Origin: Symbiodinium sp. CCMP2592
Taxonomy: Eukaryota; Sar; Dinophyceae; Suessiales; Symbiodiniaceae
Length of the DNA stretch: 64,000 bases
Reading direction: 5' to 3'
Assembly (NCBI GenBank): GCA_905221615.1
Contig: CAJNDT010006010.1
Coordinates: 121,001 to 185,000, forward strand
Under the pieces are notes generated by a model. The model was not told the DNA's origin. It saw nothing but the letters and a program-made list of their open reading frames with translations, and ran no database searches. Numbering within the stretch: the first letter of the stretch is position 1; every line of letters starts with the position of its first letter. Positions 21,714 through 29,988 of the stretch are shown piece by piece. The translations under genes and the position numbers were made by a program.

Positions 21714-22219
21714 CAGTGTACTTCAACGAGCCACGCGTGTGGGTGAGGATCATGGCCTCCGCACTGGACTCCAGTTGGAGTTTCCTCAGAAGAAGCCATC
21801 CACGGACTTCCCCCGGCAACTCCGCGGAATGCTCCTGCAAACGCCTGTAAGCTGTATCCAGTCGCACACCCAGGTTCCTGTACACTGTACGTCTCATTGG
21901 CCTTGATGCTTGTCCCGAAGAAGTACTCGGTGAGATGCTTATGCAAAGCATCCTTTTGCAGCTCTTTGTGCTTTGCGTCAAGTAGCTGAAACACTTGCTC
22001 ATAGCCATCCTCCTTCGTCAGCTTCTCCAGCGACAGTGTCTCACATACCTCCTCTGCTTCACCTGCCAGGTACTCAAGGAGCTTGGCACCCCACCTGTCC
22101 TTGGTGAACGTGTTGGGAAGCGCGAGCAGCATCAGTTGCTCCTTGCGGCGCCACTTCCGATACTGTGACGGCTGCGACCCATCAAACCTCTCAAGTCTGG
22201 GTCTCTCATCCTTTTCCAC
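21463..22219 (-). pseudogene. gag: copia gag (capsid part), frameshifted
   Basis: The minus-strand frame from ATG at 22219 gives a gag-like start (RFDGSQPSQYRKWRRKEQLM, WGAKLLEYLAG, LLDAKHKELQKDALHKHL). It loses the frame near 21880. The continuation (VRLDTAYRRLQEHSAELPGE, GWLLLRKLQLESSAEAMILT) lies in the frame spanning 21463-22008. Together they resemble UBN2/retrotran_gag capsid regions of copia elements. At least one indel separates the halves. Confidence 0.75.
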
Positions 22220-22299
22220 GGCACCACTCCTTAGTCACCAGCTCCAAAGCGAAGGCTGTGCGCTCTCGAATCGCCCGTTGTACAAGCAACTCACCAAGC

Positions 22300-22311
22300 G
22301 CTCCGCTACCA
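22300..22311 (-). promoter_or_regulatory. primer binding site, initiator Met tRNA type
   Basis: Two bases inside the 5' LTR the minus strand reads TGGTAGCGGAGC. This is close to TGGTATCAGAGC, the site complementary to the 3' end of initiator Met tRNA that is used by many copia elements. Position and match together make the call. Confidence 0.7.
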
Positions 22312-22313
22312 CC

Positions 22314-22488
22314 TGAGAACTCAAGGAACTCAGGCGGCTGCAGTAGCTTCCATCTTTTCCGCTGTCTACTCTGAGCTCTCCGTACCTAAAGGGGGACCTT
22401 GATGGAAAACATCCGAAGCATCGGAACGAGCTGCTTCTGCGCATGTAGATTTCCTATACAGCTCCCAGACGATATGCATGATTTCACA
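22314..22488 (-). repeat. 5' LTR (175 bp) of the copia element
   Basis: It matches 15354-15528 at 170 of 175 positions by eye. In element orientation it starts with TG (complement of ...CA at 22488) and ends with CA (complement of TG at 22314). Confidence 0.92.
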
Positions 22489-22858
22489 CCAACCACAAAC
22501 AACCAACGACCAACAACCGACGAGAACAGCAAGAAAGAAGAATAAGAATGATAATAAGAAGAAGAATCACAACATTAATGATACCCACAACACCACCGCA
22601 AGCAACACCACCGCCACCACCAACAACAACAACACCAACAACCACCAACCACCAACCAACCACAACAACCACAACCACAACCACACCCACAACAACGCCA
22701 GCAACAAGCACAACACACACACACAACAAACTGCAAACGACGACACAACAGAACGACAAAATAGCAAACCACCTCCACCACCACCACCACCACCACCGCC
22801 ACCACCACCACCACCACCACAAACAACAACAGCAATAACAACCACAACAGCAACAACA
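22489..22858. repeat. A/C-only simple repeat (CAA, CAC, ACC mixtures), 370 bp
   Basis: The plus strand is almost purely A and C (accaccaccacc, caacaacaac). The long open frames here on both strands are artefacts of the low complexity. It separates the copia LTR from the LINE 3' end and continues on the far side of each element. Confidence 0.9.
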
Positions 22859-23413
22859 ATTATTTATTTATTGGACGCTGAGCGAGCGGGCTCTGCTCAT
22901 TGCGGGCGTGTGAGACTGCCTTTGCACCTGAACAAAGGTCTGAGAGCAGAAATGCTAAGGGCCTGGGCCTGAAAGCGCTGAAACAGGCTACCGTGAAGAG
23001 AGCTACCCTACAAGCTAACTCAAAAGCCGGTTCATGCGTCTCAGGCGTGGGTGAGAACCCTCCGTCACCCTCAGTGTGGACTATGGCGTCCCATGTCCAC
23101 GGACCGATGATTGATGAGCCGTACCCCCTCGGGACCGTCACTCAGAGTGCCTGTTGCGTGGCGTCCCACTCATGGTCACTCTCAATCAAAGGCGATGGGC
23201 CGTAAGGTCGCAAAGGTGATGCGCATGTGGAACGGCTGCTAGTGCTGTTATCTGAGGCCGCTCCGCTTTTGTGGGCAAGCAGATTGCATCGGTGAACGAT
23301 GTGGCACACCCTGGCGGGTAAGCACACTGTGCCTAATAAGGCTAACCTTATTCGTAAGAGGCGTACTCCCCTCCAGAGGCCAGGCTTGCCGGCAATGGCT
23401 TGGGGGCCTCGGA

Positions 23414-23510
23414 CAACCCCCCATTCTCGAGCCGAGAATGGGGGGTTGCAAAACCTTGATTTTTTAGGCCTCGGACAAACCCCCCTTCTCGAGCCGAGAA
23501 TGGGGGTTTG
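23414..23510. other. two tandem stem-loops in the LINE 3' region
   Basis: 23414-23448 is a perfect 15-bp stem (CAACCCCCCATTCTC) with loop GAGCC. 23476-23510 is a second 15-bp stem with one mismatch (CAAACCCCCCTTCTC) and the same GAGCC loop. Both are preceded by GCCTCGGA, so the unit of 62 bp is duplicated. Located 3' of the ORF, they could be recognised by the RT, act in RNA processing or stabilise the RNA (inference). Confidence 0.8.
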
Positions 23511-23769
23511 TAAAGCCGATTTCAGCCATTGGTCAGCTGTGTTGCTGACAGGCATTGCCTTTCTGGGAAAGCAGCATGACAGGTATAGGCCGCTATTGCA
23601 CACAAACGCTGAGTAGTGGAGCTCCGTCAGCTGTACGACTTGAGCAGCAAAACTGAACAACAGCGTTCCTGCTCCCTGCCGTGTAGGCAGGTCGGTCCCA
23701 CAGAGCCAGTAGGTCGCCCCCTTCCTGCAAGGGGAAGTAGGGGCCCCTGGCCTCAGGGGAACCCTCAGC

Positions 23770-26700
23770 TTAATCATCTGAAACTTGGACTGGCATAGGG
23801 CCAGCCTCCGCTGTGTGCGGTATTGAACCAAGTCGCACGAACAGCACATAGCAGCCGTGGCGTGCCTGCCTGAGATCTGAATCTGAGGCCTGAACCGACG
23901 GACGACCATCGTCCGTGCTGAGCCAAGGTTGATCGGGGTTGCTCCTCCAGAGGGAGCGATAATGTCCACTGTGCGGGGTGTCACCTATGTGGAAGATACA
24001 GGACTGAACCCATCCTTTCTCTAGTTGTACGGAGCCCGTCGGGGCCCACTGCGAGAGCTGAAGGGGGTGGTGCAGACCAGTGACAGCATAGCTGAGCTTG
24101 CGGCCTTCAACAAATCGCGCCACTGTGAGAACCACCAGTCGTTGCTGCCCTCGAAAGGCGGTGTGCACCGGCTGGCCAGACCACCGAGAGAGCAGCTCCT
24201 GAAGTGCATGGGATCCACCTGTCGTTGGAGCTGGCAGCAAAGCGAGCGGACCTCCCGCATCGGTGACCTCAGTAGTGTTTACATCCCTGACTTCCCAGGG
24301 TCGTGCAATCGGAAAGGCGGTAATGCCTGCAAATAAGGCCACTAGAAACTCCGAAGCATCTTGTTGTTGGCCATCATAGCGCCAAGCGGGAGTAAGATGG
24401 CGAAGCGTGAAAGAGGCAGTCAGGGTGAAAGGAGAACCAGAGACAGAATCAGCCACTTCCTGATGGAGGGAGGTGCTTGCCCCTCCGTGCTCCAGCAAGA
24501 TGCACGTCGGCACCAGGGCCGAAAGCGTTGAGTTAACATAGCAGTAGTTGGAGATGTTGCGCAGCGAGCGAGGAGCAGCGAGCGCGCCGTCCTTTGATTC
24601 TACTGTCCCTGACTTCGGTGGCAGGGGGCCTGCAGGCGTTGCCTGGCGAGTCTGGGGCGTTGCTCCAACAGCGGTGGTATCGTCCCGTGTGGGTGCGTTG
24701 CCTTGTGTCGTGCCAACCGCTGGCATGTACCTGCGTAACGGTCCGCCCTGGCAGCGGGAAAGTGCATGAACCAAGTCATAAAACAGAATCTGAAAAAGGA
24801 TCGGACATTGTGCCGGATGCTGCCTCTTATCCGTAACAGGCTTGCGGCAGCACGGGCAAGGCATGCCCTTGACAAGGGTCAGGCCTGATTTGCTGCTCTG
24901 AGTTGCAGCTGTAGCGCCATGAGCCGCCCATTCAGGTTTGTGGGCCTGCCGGATGTGAGACTTGAGCTTGGTATTGTCCGGGGTCCAGAACCCACACAGC
25001 AAGCAATGTGACATAAGGTCCTGAGACTCATCAGATCGTCCGAGCTCCACAGCCGTGTGTGTTGTCAGAGTGTCATGCAAGCGCTGCTGCCTGGGATGCA
25101 ATCTGGGCTGATGCTGCGAATCCAAGGGAGGGTGCGCCGCGTCATCCAGCTCCTGTAGCCTAGCTGGCTCCGAGCAGGCACCTGATAGCAAGTGGTCCTT
25201 TAAGCCCTTCATCTGAGGGAATTGCCTGTTGCAGGCCGCACACTTGGGGAGCCCTCCTACAGAGAGGGTGTGGGAGAAGCCTCGAGGGACATATCTGATG
25301 ACCGAGCCTGGATGCTTGCGGGCCTGGTGGGTGCGAAGACCGACCTCAGTGTCGAAGGCCTGAGCACACGTTGGGCACACGAAGGACGGGGGGGCCTCCT
25401 GCTGTGATGTGTCCTTAGAAAGTTGCTGCAGAACGTCTGCATAACTAGTAGAGAGTGCCTCCGCCTGGAGAAGCGCGCGCTGGGTTAAAGAGATGTCCCC
25501 CGCAGGAGTTTTCCGCCGTCGAGCACCTAAGCGCTTGACACGATTGGCCTGTCGCGCCTGCAGCTTACGGACAGGGTCCATGATCTCATGGGAGGCGTAG
25601 AGGTCAGCCGTGGATATGTGTGTCAGGTGCGCTGGCTTGTTCAGGACAGCTCGAATTTTGCGAGCGTGCCAAGCCCGCAACAGTTTAGCTGTCTCTAGGG
25701 TCAAGCCCACATCCACCAATCCAGAGGCTACTGTGGCCCAGACAGTGCTATGCCAAATGTGCAACCGCGATGCAGGCCCCGCCGTTCGTCTGTTGTGAAC
25801 GAAGCGGCGTACCTGCTGCAATTTCACATTGCCCTCCTGCAACCGGAACTTGAGAGTAGCCTTCTCGAAGTTGGAGTAGGAGAGCATGACGCCGAGATAC
25901 TTAAAGGACGTCACCAGCGGAAAGCCCTCGTGAGACTTGGACTCTCCCAGTCTCCACATCTTATGGCGGGTTCCGTCAGGCGCGGTGCGCCAATAAGTGT
26001 GCTTGGAGATGGCGCGTTGCGCCTGTTGGCCCTCGAGTTTGACCATAACAGTGCATTTTGCACCGTTGACAGCAAATCCATGGCGACGGACCAACTGCAA
26101 CAATTGCTCAATCAGAGCATGAGCGCGATCCAGGTCCTCCATTGAGTGGATGTCACGGTGAACCGTAAGGTCATCTGCGTAGCCCGTGAGGTAGTCCACC
26201 ACGGCTCGAACCCCAACAAGAGCTATGAGCTCCCGGAAGATGGTGCCCGTAAGCATGGAAAAAAGTGTGGGGGCAAGCTTACACCCCTGTTTAATGCCCG
26301 CAGTGGACTGGACCGTGTCCTCTTCACCCTGGGTGCGAAACGTGTAAGCACTGCCAGCATGCAATGAGGCAACTAGGTCAATGAGGTCTTGCGGGACTCC
26401 CGCTTCCTGCAGTGTGCTAAGCAAGTCTGTTCTGCTCACCATGTCAAAGGCTTGTGACAAGTCTAGTGCAAAGCAGATGCCACCTACTAGCTGGGGACGA
26501 GTTCGTCCCGAGTGAAGCTGATGCCTGGTTCGTCGGGCCTCCTGGCAGTTATTGCGTACCTGAGTGACATGACCAACGACCCTGCTCAAGGCATCTGAAA
26601 GACCGCGATGTGGCTGGTAGGCAAATTGTGGGAGACCCCGAAGATAGTCAGCCGTGTAGGGAGACAGCTGATCTCTACAAGCCCCCGCCAGGCCCTTGCC

Positions 26701-28692
26701 GTCTGGTCGAATGATGCCGAGGGGACGTAGATTGCCAGGCTTCGTGGCCGGCTTGTTAGGCTTTGGGATAAAACACAAGTCAGCATCCTTTAAGGGCGGC
26801 TGAAGTACCTCAGCAGCCGGCAATGGGCGTTGCCCCCGAGATTGCAGCGATGCTGCTAGCGCCTCTCCCGCAGCCGCCGAGCAGAGCCGCCAGGCAGCCG
26901 CCGGAGCAGAGCCTTGCGGTACCGCCTTGTGCGGTCTGATGGAGCCTATGTGCTTGGCCAGCAGACCAGCCGGGATTTCCGGCAGCGAGTCCACCTGGTG
27001 TGCGAGTGGCGGATGTCTGGCAAAGACCTGTTCCACGTGGTCTCTAAGCAGGCGGAGCTCAGAGGTAGAGTCCAACAGCAGACCATCCGGTCCCTGAAGC
27101 TGTGCCTTAGTTTGGGGTTCCCAAGGTCGGAGCTTCTTTAAGGTCTTATGTGCGATGTAGGAATCGTGTCTGGCACACGCCTCATCGACCTCAGCCTGGA
27201 AAGCTCGGTGTCGTTCCTTCTTGGCTACGTAGAGAGCCTGCTTATGCCATCGATTCAGGTCCTCCAAAGACTGATCTAGGTCGGATAAGGTGGTTATGGA
27301 GTCCTCATGCAAAGAACGAATATGAGCGACTCGACTCCACATTCGCAGCGTCGCACGGTGCTGAGCAGTTTCAGGAGCTTGCTGAGGCCGTGGTTTGGGG
27401 AAAAACAGTGCAGAGGCCTCCAGCAGTACCTGATTAACTTCATCAGGCGTGTGAGTCCGAGAGGACAGACGCTGGCCCACCCAGTCTTGCATGCGACCGG
27501 CTATTGGCAGACCTGAACGGACAGCCGTCTCTAGAGCTTCCTTATGAAAGGTCGTGCAAGGACAAGTAGGCTTTGGCAGATTCCAGTGCTGGGTGGGTCT
27601 GAGTTGAGCCAAGACTGGAAGGTGGCCGCCCCTCTTCCATTTGCCGAGCTGAAGATCCTTGCACGGCCGAGACTGCTTTGCCAGGCCCTTGGCCGAGGCT
27701 TCTGAAGTGAGCAGGAAGTCAATTTGTGATCCCTGACCATTCAGGAAGAAAGTGTGACCTGCACCACTAGACCATGTGTTAAGAGCTACCAACCGATGGG
27801 AGGAGACTAAGGCTTGGAACGATTCATCCTGCATCTGAGTTTGCTCTGGCTTGGTGCTACACTGACCTACCAGACCCTCCTGCGGGGTCAGTCGAGCATT
27901 AAAGTCTCCTGCCAAGAGAAAAGTATCTCGCGCTGGAATGGCCCGTATCGCAGCCGACAGATCGCGGAGCAGGTGTGAGCGGTCATCCTTGTTCTGCTGT
28001 GGAGTCTTCTTAGAAGACCAGGCATGTTGGTAAACCGCTAGTACATGCACACGAGCCCCAAGCCACGGGAAGATGACCTGAATGAGCCTTCCCCGGCGTT
28101 GCTCGCGCCATCTTATCTTCTGCTTGTCTATCTGCGGAGAGAGAAGAACCATGACGCCGTCCGCTCGGCTTGTGTCGTGAACAGCCGGCTGCGTGGCAGC
28201 GCCTTGCTTGGGGCGTTGCCCTGAAGTGGCTTTACCTTTAGGTGCTCGAGCAGCCCCTTTTGTGGCGGAGCTTACGCAGTGCCAGCCTTCGACATCAAAT
28301 TCTGCTGTCTCACTCCAGTGGGTTTCCTGAAGGACAAGAATGTCACAGACTGACTTGGCCTCCGTGCGAAGCCATGTCTTCACTTCTGCCCATTGTTGCA
28401 TGCCAAGGTGCCATGCATTCCAGGAAAGAACACGAAGAGACTTGCTGGCACGACCGCCTCTCGGGCGCGAGCGGAAACTGGCGGAGAAACCTGAGGGACC
28501 TGAAGGAGAAATCGTGGAGCTAGGCTGCACTGGGAGGGGGGGAGGGGAGGGGGGGGTGAGTCCACTGCGACGCAGATGTTCAGGCGTCAACGTACCATTC
28601 CGGTACGGGATGCTTTCTTGTGTTCTATGAACCTTAATGCAAGCCTTGCGAAAGGCCTTCTTGCGAATGCTCTCAAATGAATGCTGGTGCAT
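23770..28692 (-). CDS. LINE ORF: APE endonuclease, reverse transcriptase, zinc fingers and USP deubiquitinase
   Basis: 1640 residues in one frame from ATG at 28692. Residues 84-362 are an endonuclease/exonuclease/phosphatase domain (LSWNAWHLG, LQETHW, LAGDFNARL, SQIDFLLTS; the final SDH is replaced by GGH at 355-357). Residues about 640-880 are the RT (LRPLGIIRPDGKG; motif A FALDLSQAFDMV; GIKQGCKLAPTLF; YADD at 838-841). Residues 1104-1300 hold C2H2, C2HC, C2H2 and CCHC-like fingers. Residues 1376-1620 match ubiquitin-specific proteases: Cys box RNISNYCYVNSTL (C1384), QQQDASEFL and His box GDTPHSGHYRSLW (H1577). The APE-RT portion nicks target DNA and copies RNA. The USP part would be expected to remove ubiquitin, from which substrate is unknown. 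I recall LINE families with OTU-like proteases (Dualen/RandI) but not with a USP. Confidence 0.9.
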   Translation of the reverse strand: MHQHSFESIRKKAFRKACIKVHRTQESIPYRNGTLTPEHLRRSGLTPPSPPPLPVQPSSTISPSGPSGFSASFRSRPRGGRASKSLRVLSWNAWHLGMQQWAEVKTWLRTEAKSVCDILVLQETHWSETAEFDVEGWHCVSSATKGAARAPKGKATSGQRPKQGAATQPAVHDTSRADGVMVLLSPQIDKQKIRWREQRRGRLIQVIFPWLGARVHVLAVYQHAWSSKKTPQQNKDDRSHLLRDLSAAIRAIPARDTFLLAGDFNARLTPQEGLVGQCSTKPEQTQMQDESFQALVSSHRLVALNTWSSGAGHTFFLNGQGSQIDFLLTSEASAKGLAKQSRPCKDLQLGKWKRGGHLPVLAQLRPTQHWNLPKPTCPCTTFHKEALETAVRSGLPIAGRMQDWVGQRLSSRTHTPDEVNQVLLEASALFFPKPRPQQAPETAQHRATLRMWSRVAHIRSLHEDSITTLSDLDQSLEDLNRWHKQALYVAKKERHRAFQAEVDEACARHDSYIAHKTLKKLRPWEPQTKAQLQGPDGLLLDSTSELRLLRDHVEQVFARHPPLAHQVDSLPEIPAGLLAKHIGSIRPHKAVPQGSAPAAAWRLCSAAAGEALAASLQSRGQRPLPAAEVLQPPLKDADLCFIPKPNKPATKPGNLRPLGIIRPDGKGLAGACRDQLSPYTADYLRGLPQFAYQPHRGLSDALSRVVGHVTQVRNNCQEARRTRHQLHSGRTRPQLVGGICFALDLSQAFDMVSRTDLLSTLQEAGVPQDLIDLVASLHAGSAYTFRTQGEEDTVQSTAGIKQGCKLAPTLFSMLTGTIFRELIALVGVRAVVDYLTGYADDLTVHRDIHSMEDLDRAHALIEQLLQLVRRHGFAVNGAKCTVMVKLEGQQAQRAISKHTYWRTAPDGTRHKMWRLGESKSHEGFPLVTSFKYLGVMLSYSNFEKATLKFRLQEGNVKLQQVRRFVHNRRTAGPASRLHIWHSTVWATVASGLVDVGLTLETAKLLRAWHARKIRAVLNKPAHLTHISTADLYASHEIMDPVRKLQARQANRVKRLGARRRKTPAGDISLTQRALLQAEALSTSYADVLQQLSKDTSQQEAPPSFVCPTCAQAFDTEVGLRTHQARKHPGSVIRYVPRGFSHTLSVGGLPKCAACNRQFPQMKGLKDHLLSGACSEPARLQELDDAAHPPLDSQHQPRLHPRQQRLHDTLTTHTAVELGRSDESQDLMSHCLLCGFWTPDNTKLKSHIRQAHKPEWAAHGATAATQSSKSGLTLVKGMPCPCCRKPVTDKRQHPAQCPILFQILFYDLVHALSRCQGGPLRRYMPAVGTTQGNAPTRDDTTAVGATPQTRQATPAGPLPPKSGTVESKDGALAAPRSLRNISNYCYVNSTLSALVPTCILLEHGGASTSLHQEVADSVSGSPFTLTASFTLRHLTPAWRYDGQQQDASEFLVALFAGITAFPIARPWEVRDVNTTEVTDAGGPLALLPAPTTGGSHALQELLSRWSGQPVHTAFRGQQRLVVLTVARFVEGRKLSYAVTGLHHPLQLSQWAPTGSVQLEKGWVQSCIFHIGDTPHSGHYRSLWRSNPDQPWLSTDDGRPSVQASDSDLRQARHGCYVLFVRLGSIPHTAEAGPMPVQVSDD
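23833..24567 (-). other. ubiquitin-specific protease (peptidase C19) domain at the LINE C-terminus
   Basis: Residues 1376-1620. The Cys box NISNYCYVNSTLSAL compares with the family pattern GLxNxGNTCYxNSxLQ. QQQDASEFL matches QQDAxEFL. The His box DTPHSGHYRSL matches GxxxxGHYxxY, and W..DD before the end fits the third catalytic position (W-x-x-x-D/N-D). At about 245 residues it is compact for a USP. It lies in frame with the RT, with no stop between them. Confidence 0.85.
24793..25383 (-). other. four zinc-finger-like motifs after the RT
   Basis: C1106/C1109/H1122/H1127 (classical C2H2), C1151/C1154/H1167/C1173, C1230/C1233/H1246/H1251 (C2H2) and a Cys-rich CPCCRKPVTDKRQHPAQC. Such fingers in LINEs can bind the target DNA or the element RNA. 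Their number here is high for an APE-type element. Confidence 0.75.
26053..26775 (-). other. reverse transcriptase core of the LINE ORF
   Basis: Residues 640-880 contain the RT motifs in order. The metal-binding Asp residues are at 744 (FALDLSQAFD) and 840-841 (YADD). The GxxQGCxLAPxLF block is typical of LINE and group II type reverse transcriptases. Confidence 0.92.
27607..28443 (-). other. APE-like endonuclease domain of the LINE ORF
   Basis: Residues 84-362. Asn and Glu (LSWNAWH, LQETHW), GDFNAR and ID (SQIDFLL) match the EEP superfamily. The usual Ser-Asp-His triad at the end reads Gly-Gly-His (KRGGHLPV), so one catalytic Asp seems missing or displaced. An insertion rich in Lys, Ala and Gln sits at residues 142-172. 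Confidence 0.85.
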
Positions 28693-28730
28693 TGGCGATT
28701 GCGCCGTCCGCTAGTTTCGCCGGAAAGAGA

Positions 28731-28790
28731 GAACTCGAACCGACTCCTTTCACCCTGCGGAAAAGGTGAAAACCACTACCGCTTACCTCA
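28731..28790 (-). promoter_or_regulatory. tRNA-like A/B-box segment in the LINE leader
   Basis: The minus strand reads GCGGTAGTGG (A-box-like, 28773-28782), then a stem TTTCACC/GGTGAAA (28748-28771), then GGTTCGAGTTC (28731-28741). The last matches the B-box consensus GGTTCGANTCC at ten of eleven positions. The spacing is that of a tRNA, but the anticodon-like loop is 10 nt and the acceptor stem does not pair clearly. It is therefore tRNA-derived or pol III-promoter-like rather than a tRNA gene. Confidence 0.4.
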
Positions 28791-28992
28791 TGCCAAGGTT
28801 GTATAACTGCAGACAGAGGTCCGGGAATTGGGACCCGGTAGATCACAGCGACACGCGGCTCCGGGAACAGCTATGGCTCAGTAAGAGGACGGTCCCTTAA
28901 GCTTCGCAGAAGGGGCACGTTGCGAGCCTCTAGCGTTGGTACCCAGAGCCTTGTTAGCAAAGCTACACAGCCTGCTGTGATCCATAGCGGCT

Positions 28993-29121
28993 ACAGCAAC
29001 AACAACAACAACCGCAACAACAACAGCAACAACAACACAGCGAGAGCAACGGAAACAGAAACTGCAACGACAACTACAGCGTAATAGTAGTCGCAGAAGA
29101 AGCGGCAGAAGTAGTAGTGGC

Positions 29122-29153
<32 letters not shown>

Positions 29154-29286
29154 GTAGGAGTACTAGTAGGAGCAGCAGTAGTAGCAGCAGTAGCAGTAGC
29201 AGTAGCAGTAGCAGTAGCAGTACTAGTAGTCGTCGTCGTGGTGGTGGTGGCGGTAGGTAATAGTTGGTAGTAGTTGGTAGCAGTTT

Positions 29287-29351
<65 letters not shown>

Positions 29352-29390
29352 GGCAGGAGTAGTAGTCGTCGTCGTAGTTTGCGACTTAAG
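28993..29390. repeat. simple repeat, right part of the split tract (CAA, TAG, TTG, CGT units)
   Basis: It begins caacaacaacaacaaccgc, passes through (AGT/AGC)n and ends in a run of at least ten TTG units near 29320-29350. Open frames across it (for example 28991-29596 minus) are low-complexity artefacts. With 22489-22858 and 15240-15353 it forms one tract interrupted twice. Confidence 0.9.
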
Positions 29391-29870
29391 ACGAGGCACG
29401 AAGCACGATGCCAGTGGCAGCCACCAGGCGCAAGGGCAGCAGCCAGAGCCGAACCCAGTTGTATTTCTCCTGGGAAAAGATTCGTGTGTGGTGATGGAAG
29501 TCGCTTCCCAGCATTAAGCTGGATAGTCGGTAAGCTTGCGGCTGTCATGGCTTTGGCTAGCCTGTTTGATTGAGGTCCTCTCGCACTATCTTGCATTAAT
29601 TACTACGCACACAACAGGAGCAACTGCACTGCCAGCGTCGTAGATGCTGCCTAGTCTCGGGCGTGTTGTGGGTGTACGTCACGAAGCACATCAGGGCAGT
29701 TGTAACCAACGAAATGCTGACAAGGACAGCATCGCCGGTACAAGCGATAAAGCCTTGGCTCCATGTCCAGTATGTGCGGGCGTGTGTTTGATTCGGATCT
29801 TGTGTGACAGCTATACAGCAATCAGGGCCTTTCATAGCTTCTGGGCATCTATGTGGGTTGATGGAAAAAT
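29391..29870. other. no gene recognised
   Basis: Unique-looking sequence without a convincing coding frame. Confidence 0.5.
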
Positions 29871-29872
29871 CG

Positions 29873-29988
29873 GAAACCAGAACGGCTGATTCCTAAACCA
29901 AAACGGCTGATTCAGGAACCAGACCGACTGATTCGTAAACCAGAACGGCTGATTCGGAAGCCAGACCGGCTGGTTCGGAAACCAGATG
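29873..29988. repeat. 21-bp minisatellite, about 5.5 units
   Basis: Units of the form aacggctgattcggaaaccag repeat every 21 bp with substitutions. On the minus strand this reads as a heptapeptide series (WFxNQPx) without stops, but the frame has no other support and I treat it as a repeat. Confidence 0.8.

Larger units (their letters stand above)
15354..22488 (-). mobile_element. Ty1/copia-type LTR retrotransposon, degenerate
   Basis: 7,135 bp bounded by 175-bp direct repeats (LTRs) that differ at five positions by eye. Reading on the minus strand the order is LTR, tRNA primer site, gag with CCHC knuckle, protease, integrase, reverse transcriptase, RNase H, LTR. Integrase ahead of RT is the copia order. 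Flanking 5-mers are ccgac (15349-15353) and ccaac (22489-22493), a possible imperfect target duplication. Coding parts lie in different frames, so this copy cannot make an intact polyprotein. LTR similarity suggests fairly recent insertion. Confidence 0.92.
22859..28992 (-). mobile_element. APE-type non-LTR retrotransposon (LINE) encoding a USP protease
   Basis: About 6.1 kb on the minus strand: a leader of about 300 bp, one 1640-codon ORF, a 3' region of about 900 bp and a tail ending AATAAATAAATAATT at about 22859-22873. Both ends abut (CAA)n or (TTG)n repeats, so the exact ends and any target duplication cannot be fixed. The ORF has no stops and core motifs are preserved, so this copy may be recent or still able to move. 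Confidence 0.9.

Noticed and set aside
22575-22860. CRISPR-like regular repeats
   Set aside because: No fixed-length repeats with unique spacers. It is plain microsatellite DNA.
22484-22972. Long ORFs on both strands (Thr/Asn/Pro-rich and Trp/Val/Gly-rich)
   Set aside because: Both are translations of an A/C-only simple repeat.
23142-23984. 280-codon minus-strand ORF
   Set aside because: It overlaps the LINE ORF end in another frame and continues into the 3' region hairpins. It has no domain and is a shadow frame.
28725-28800. Complete tRNA gene
   Set aside because: A and B boxes are present, but the anticodon-like loop is 10 nt and no acceptor stem closes. Kept only as a tRNA-like segment.
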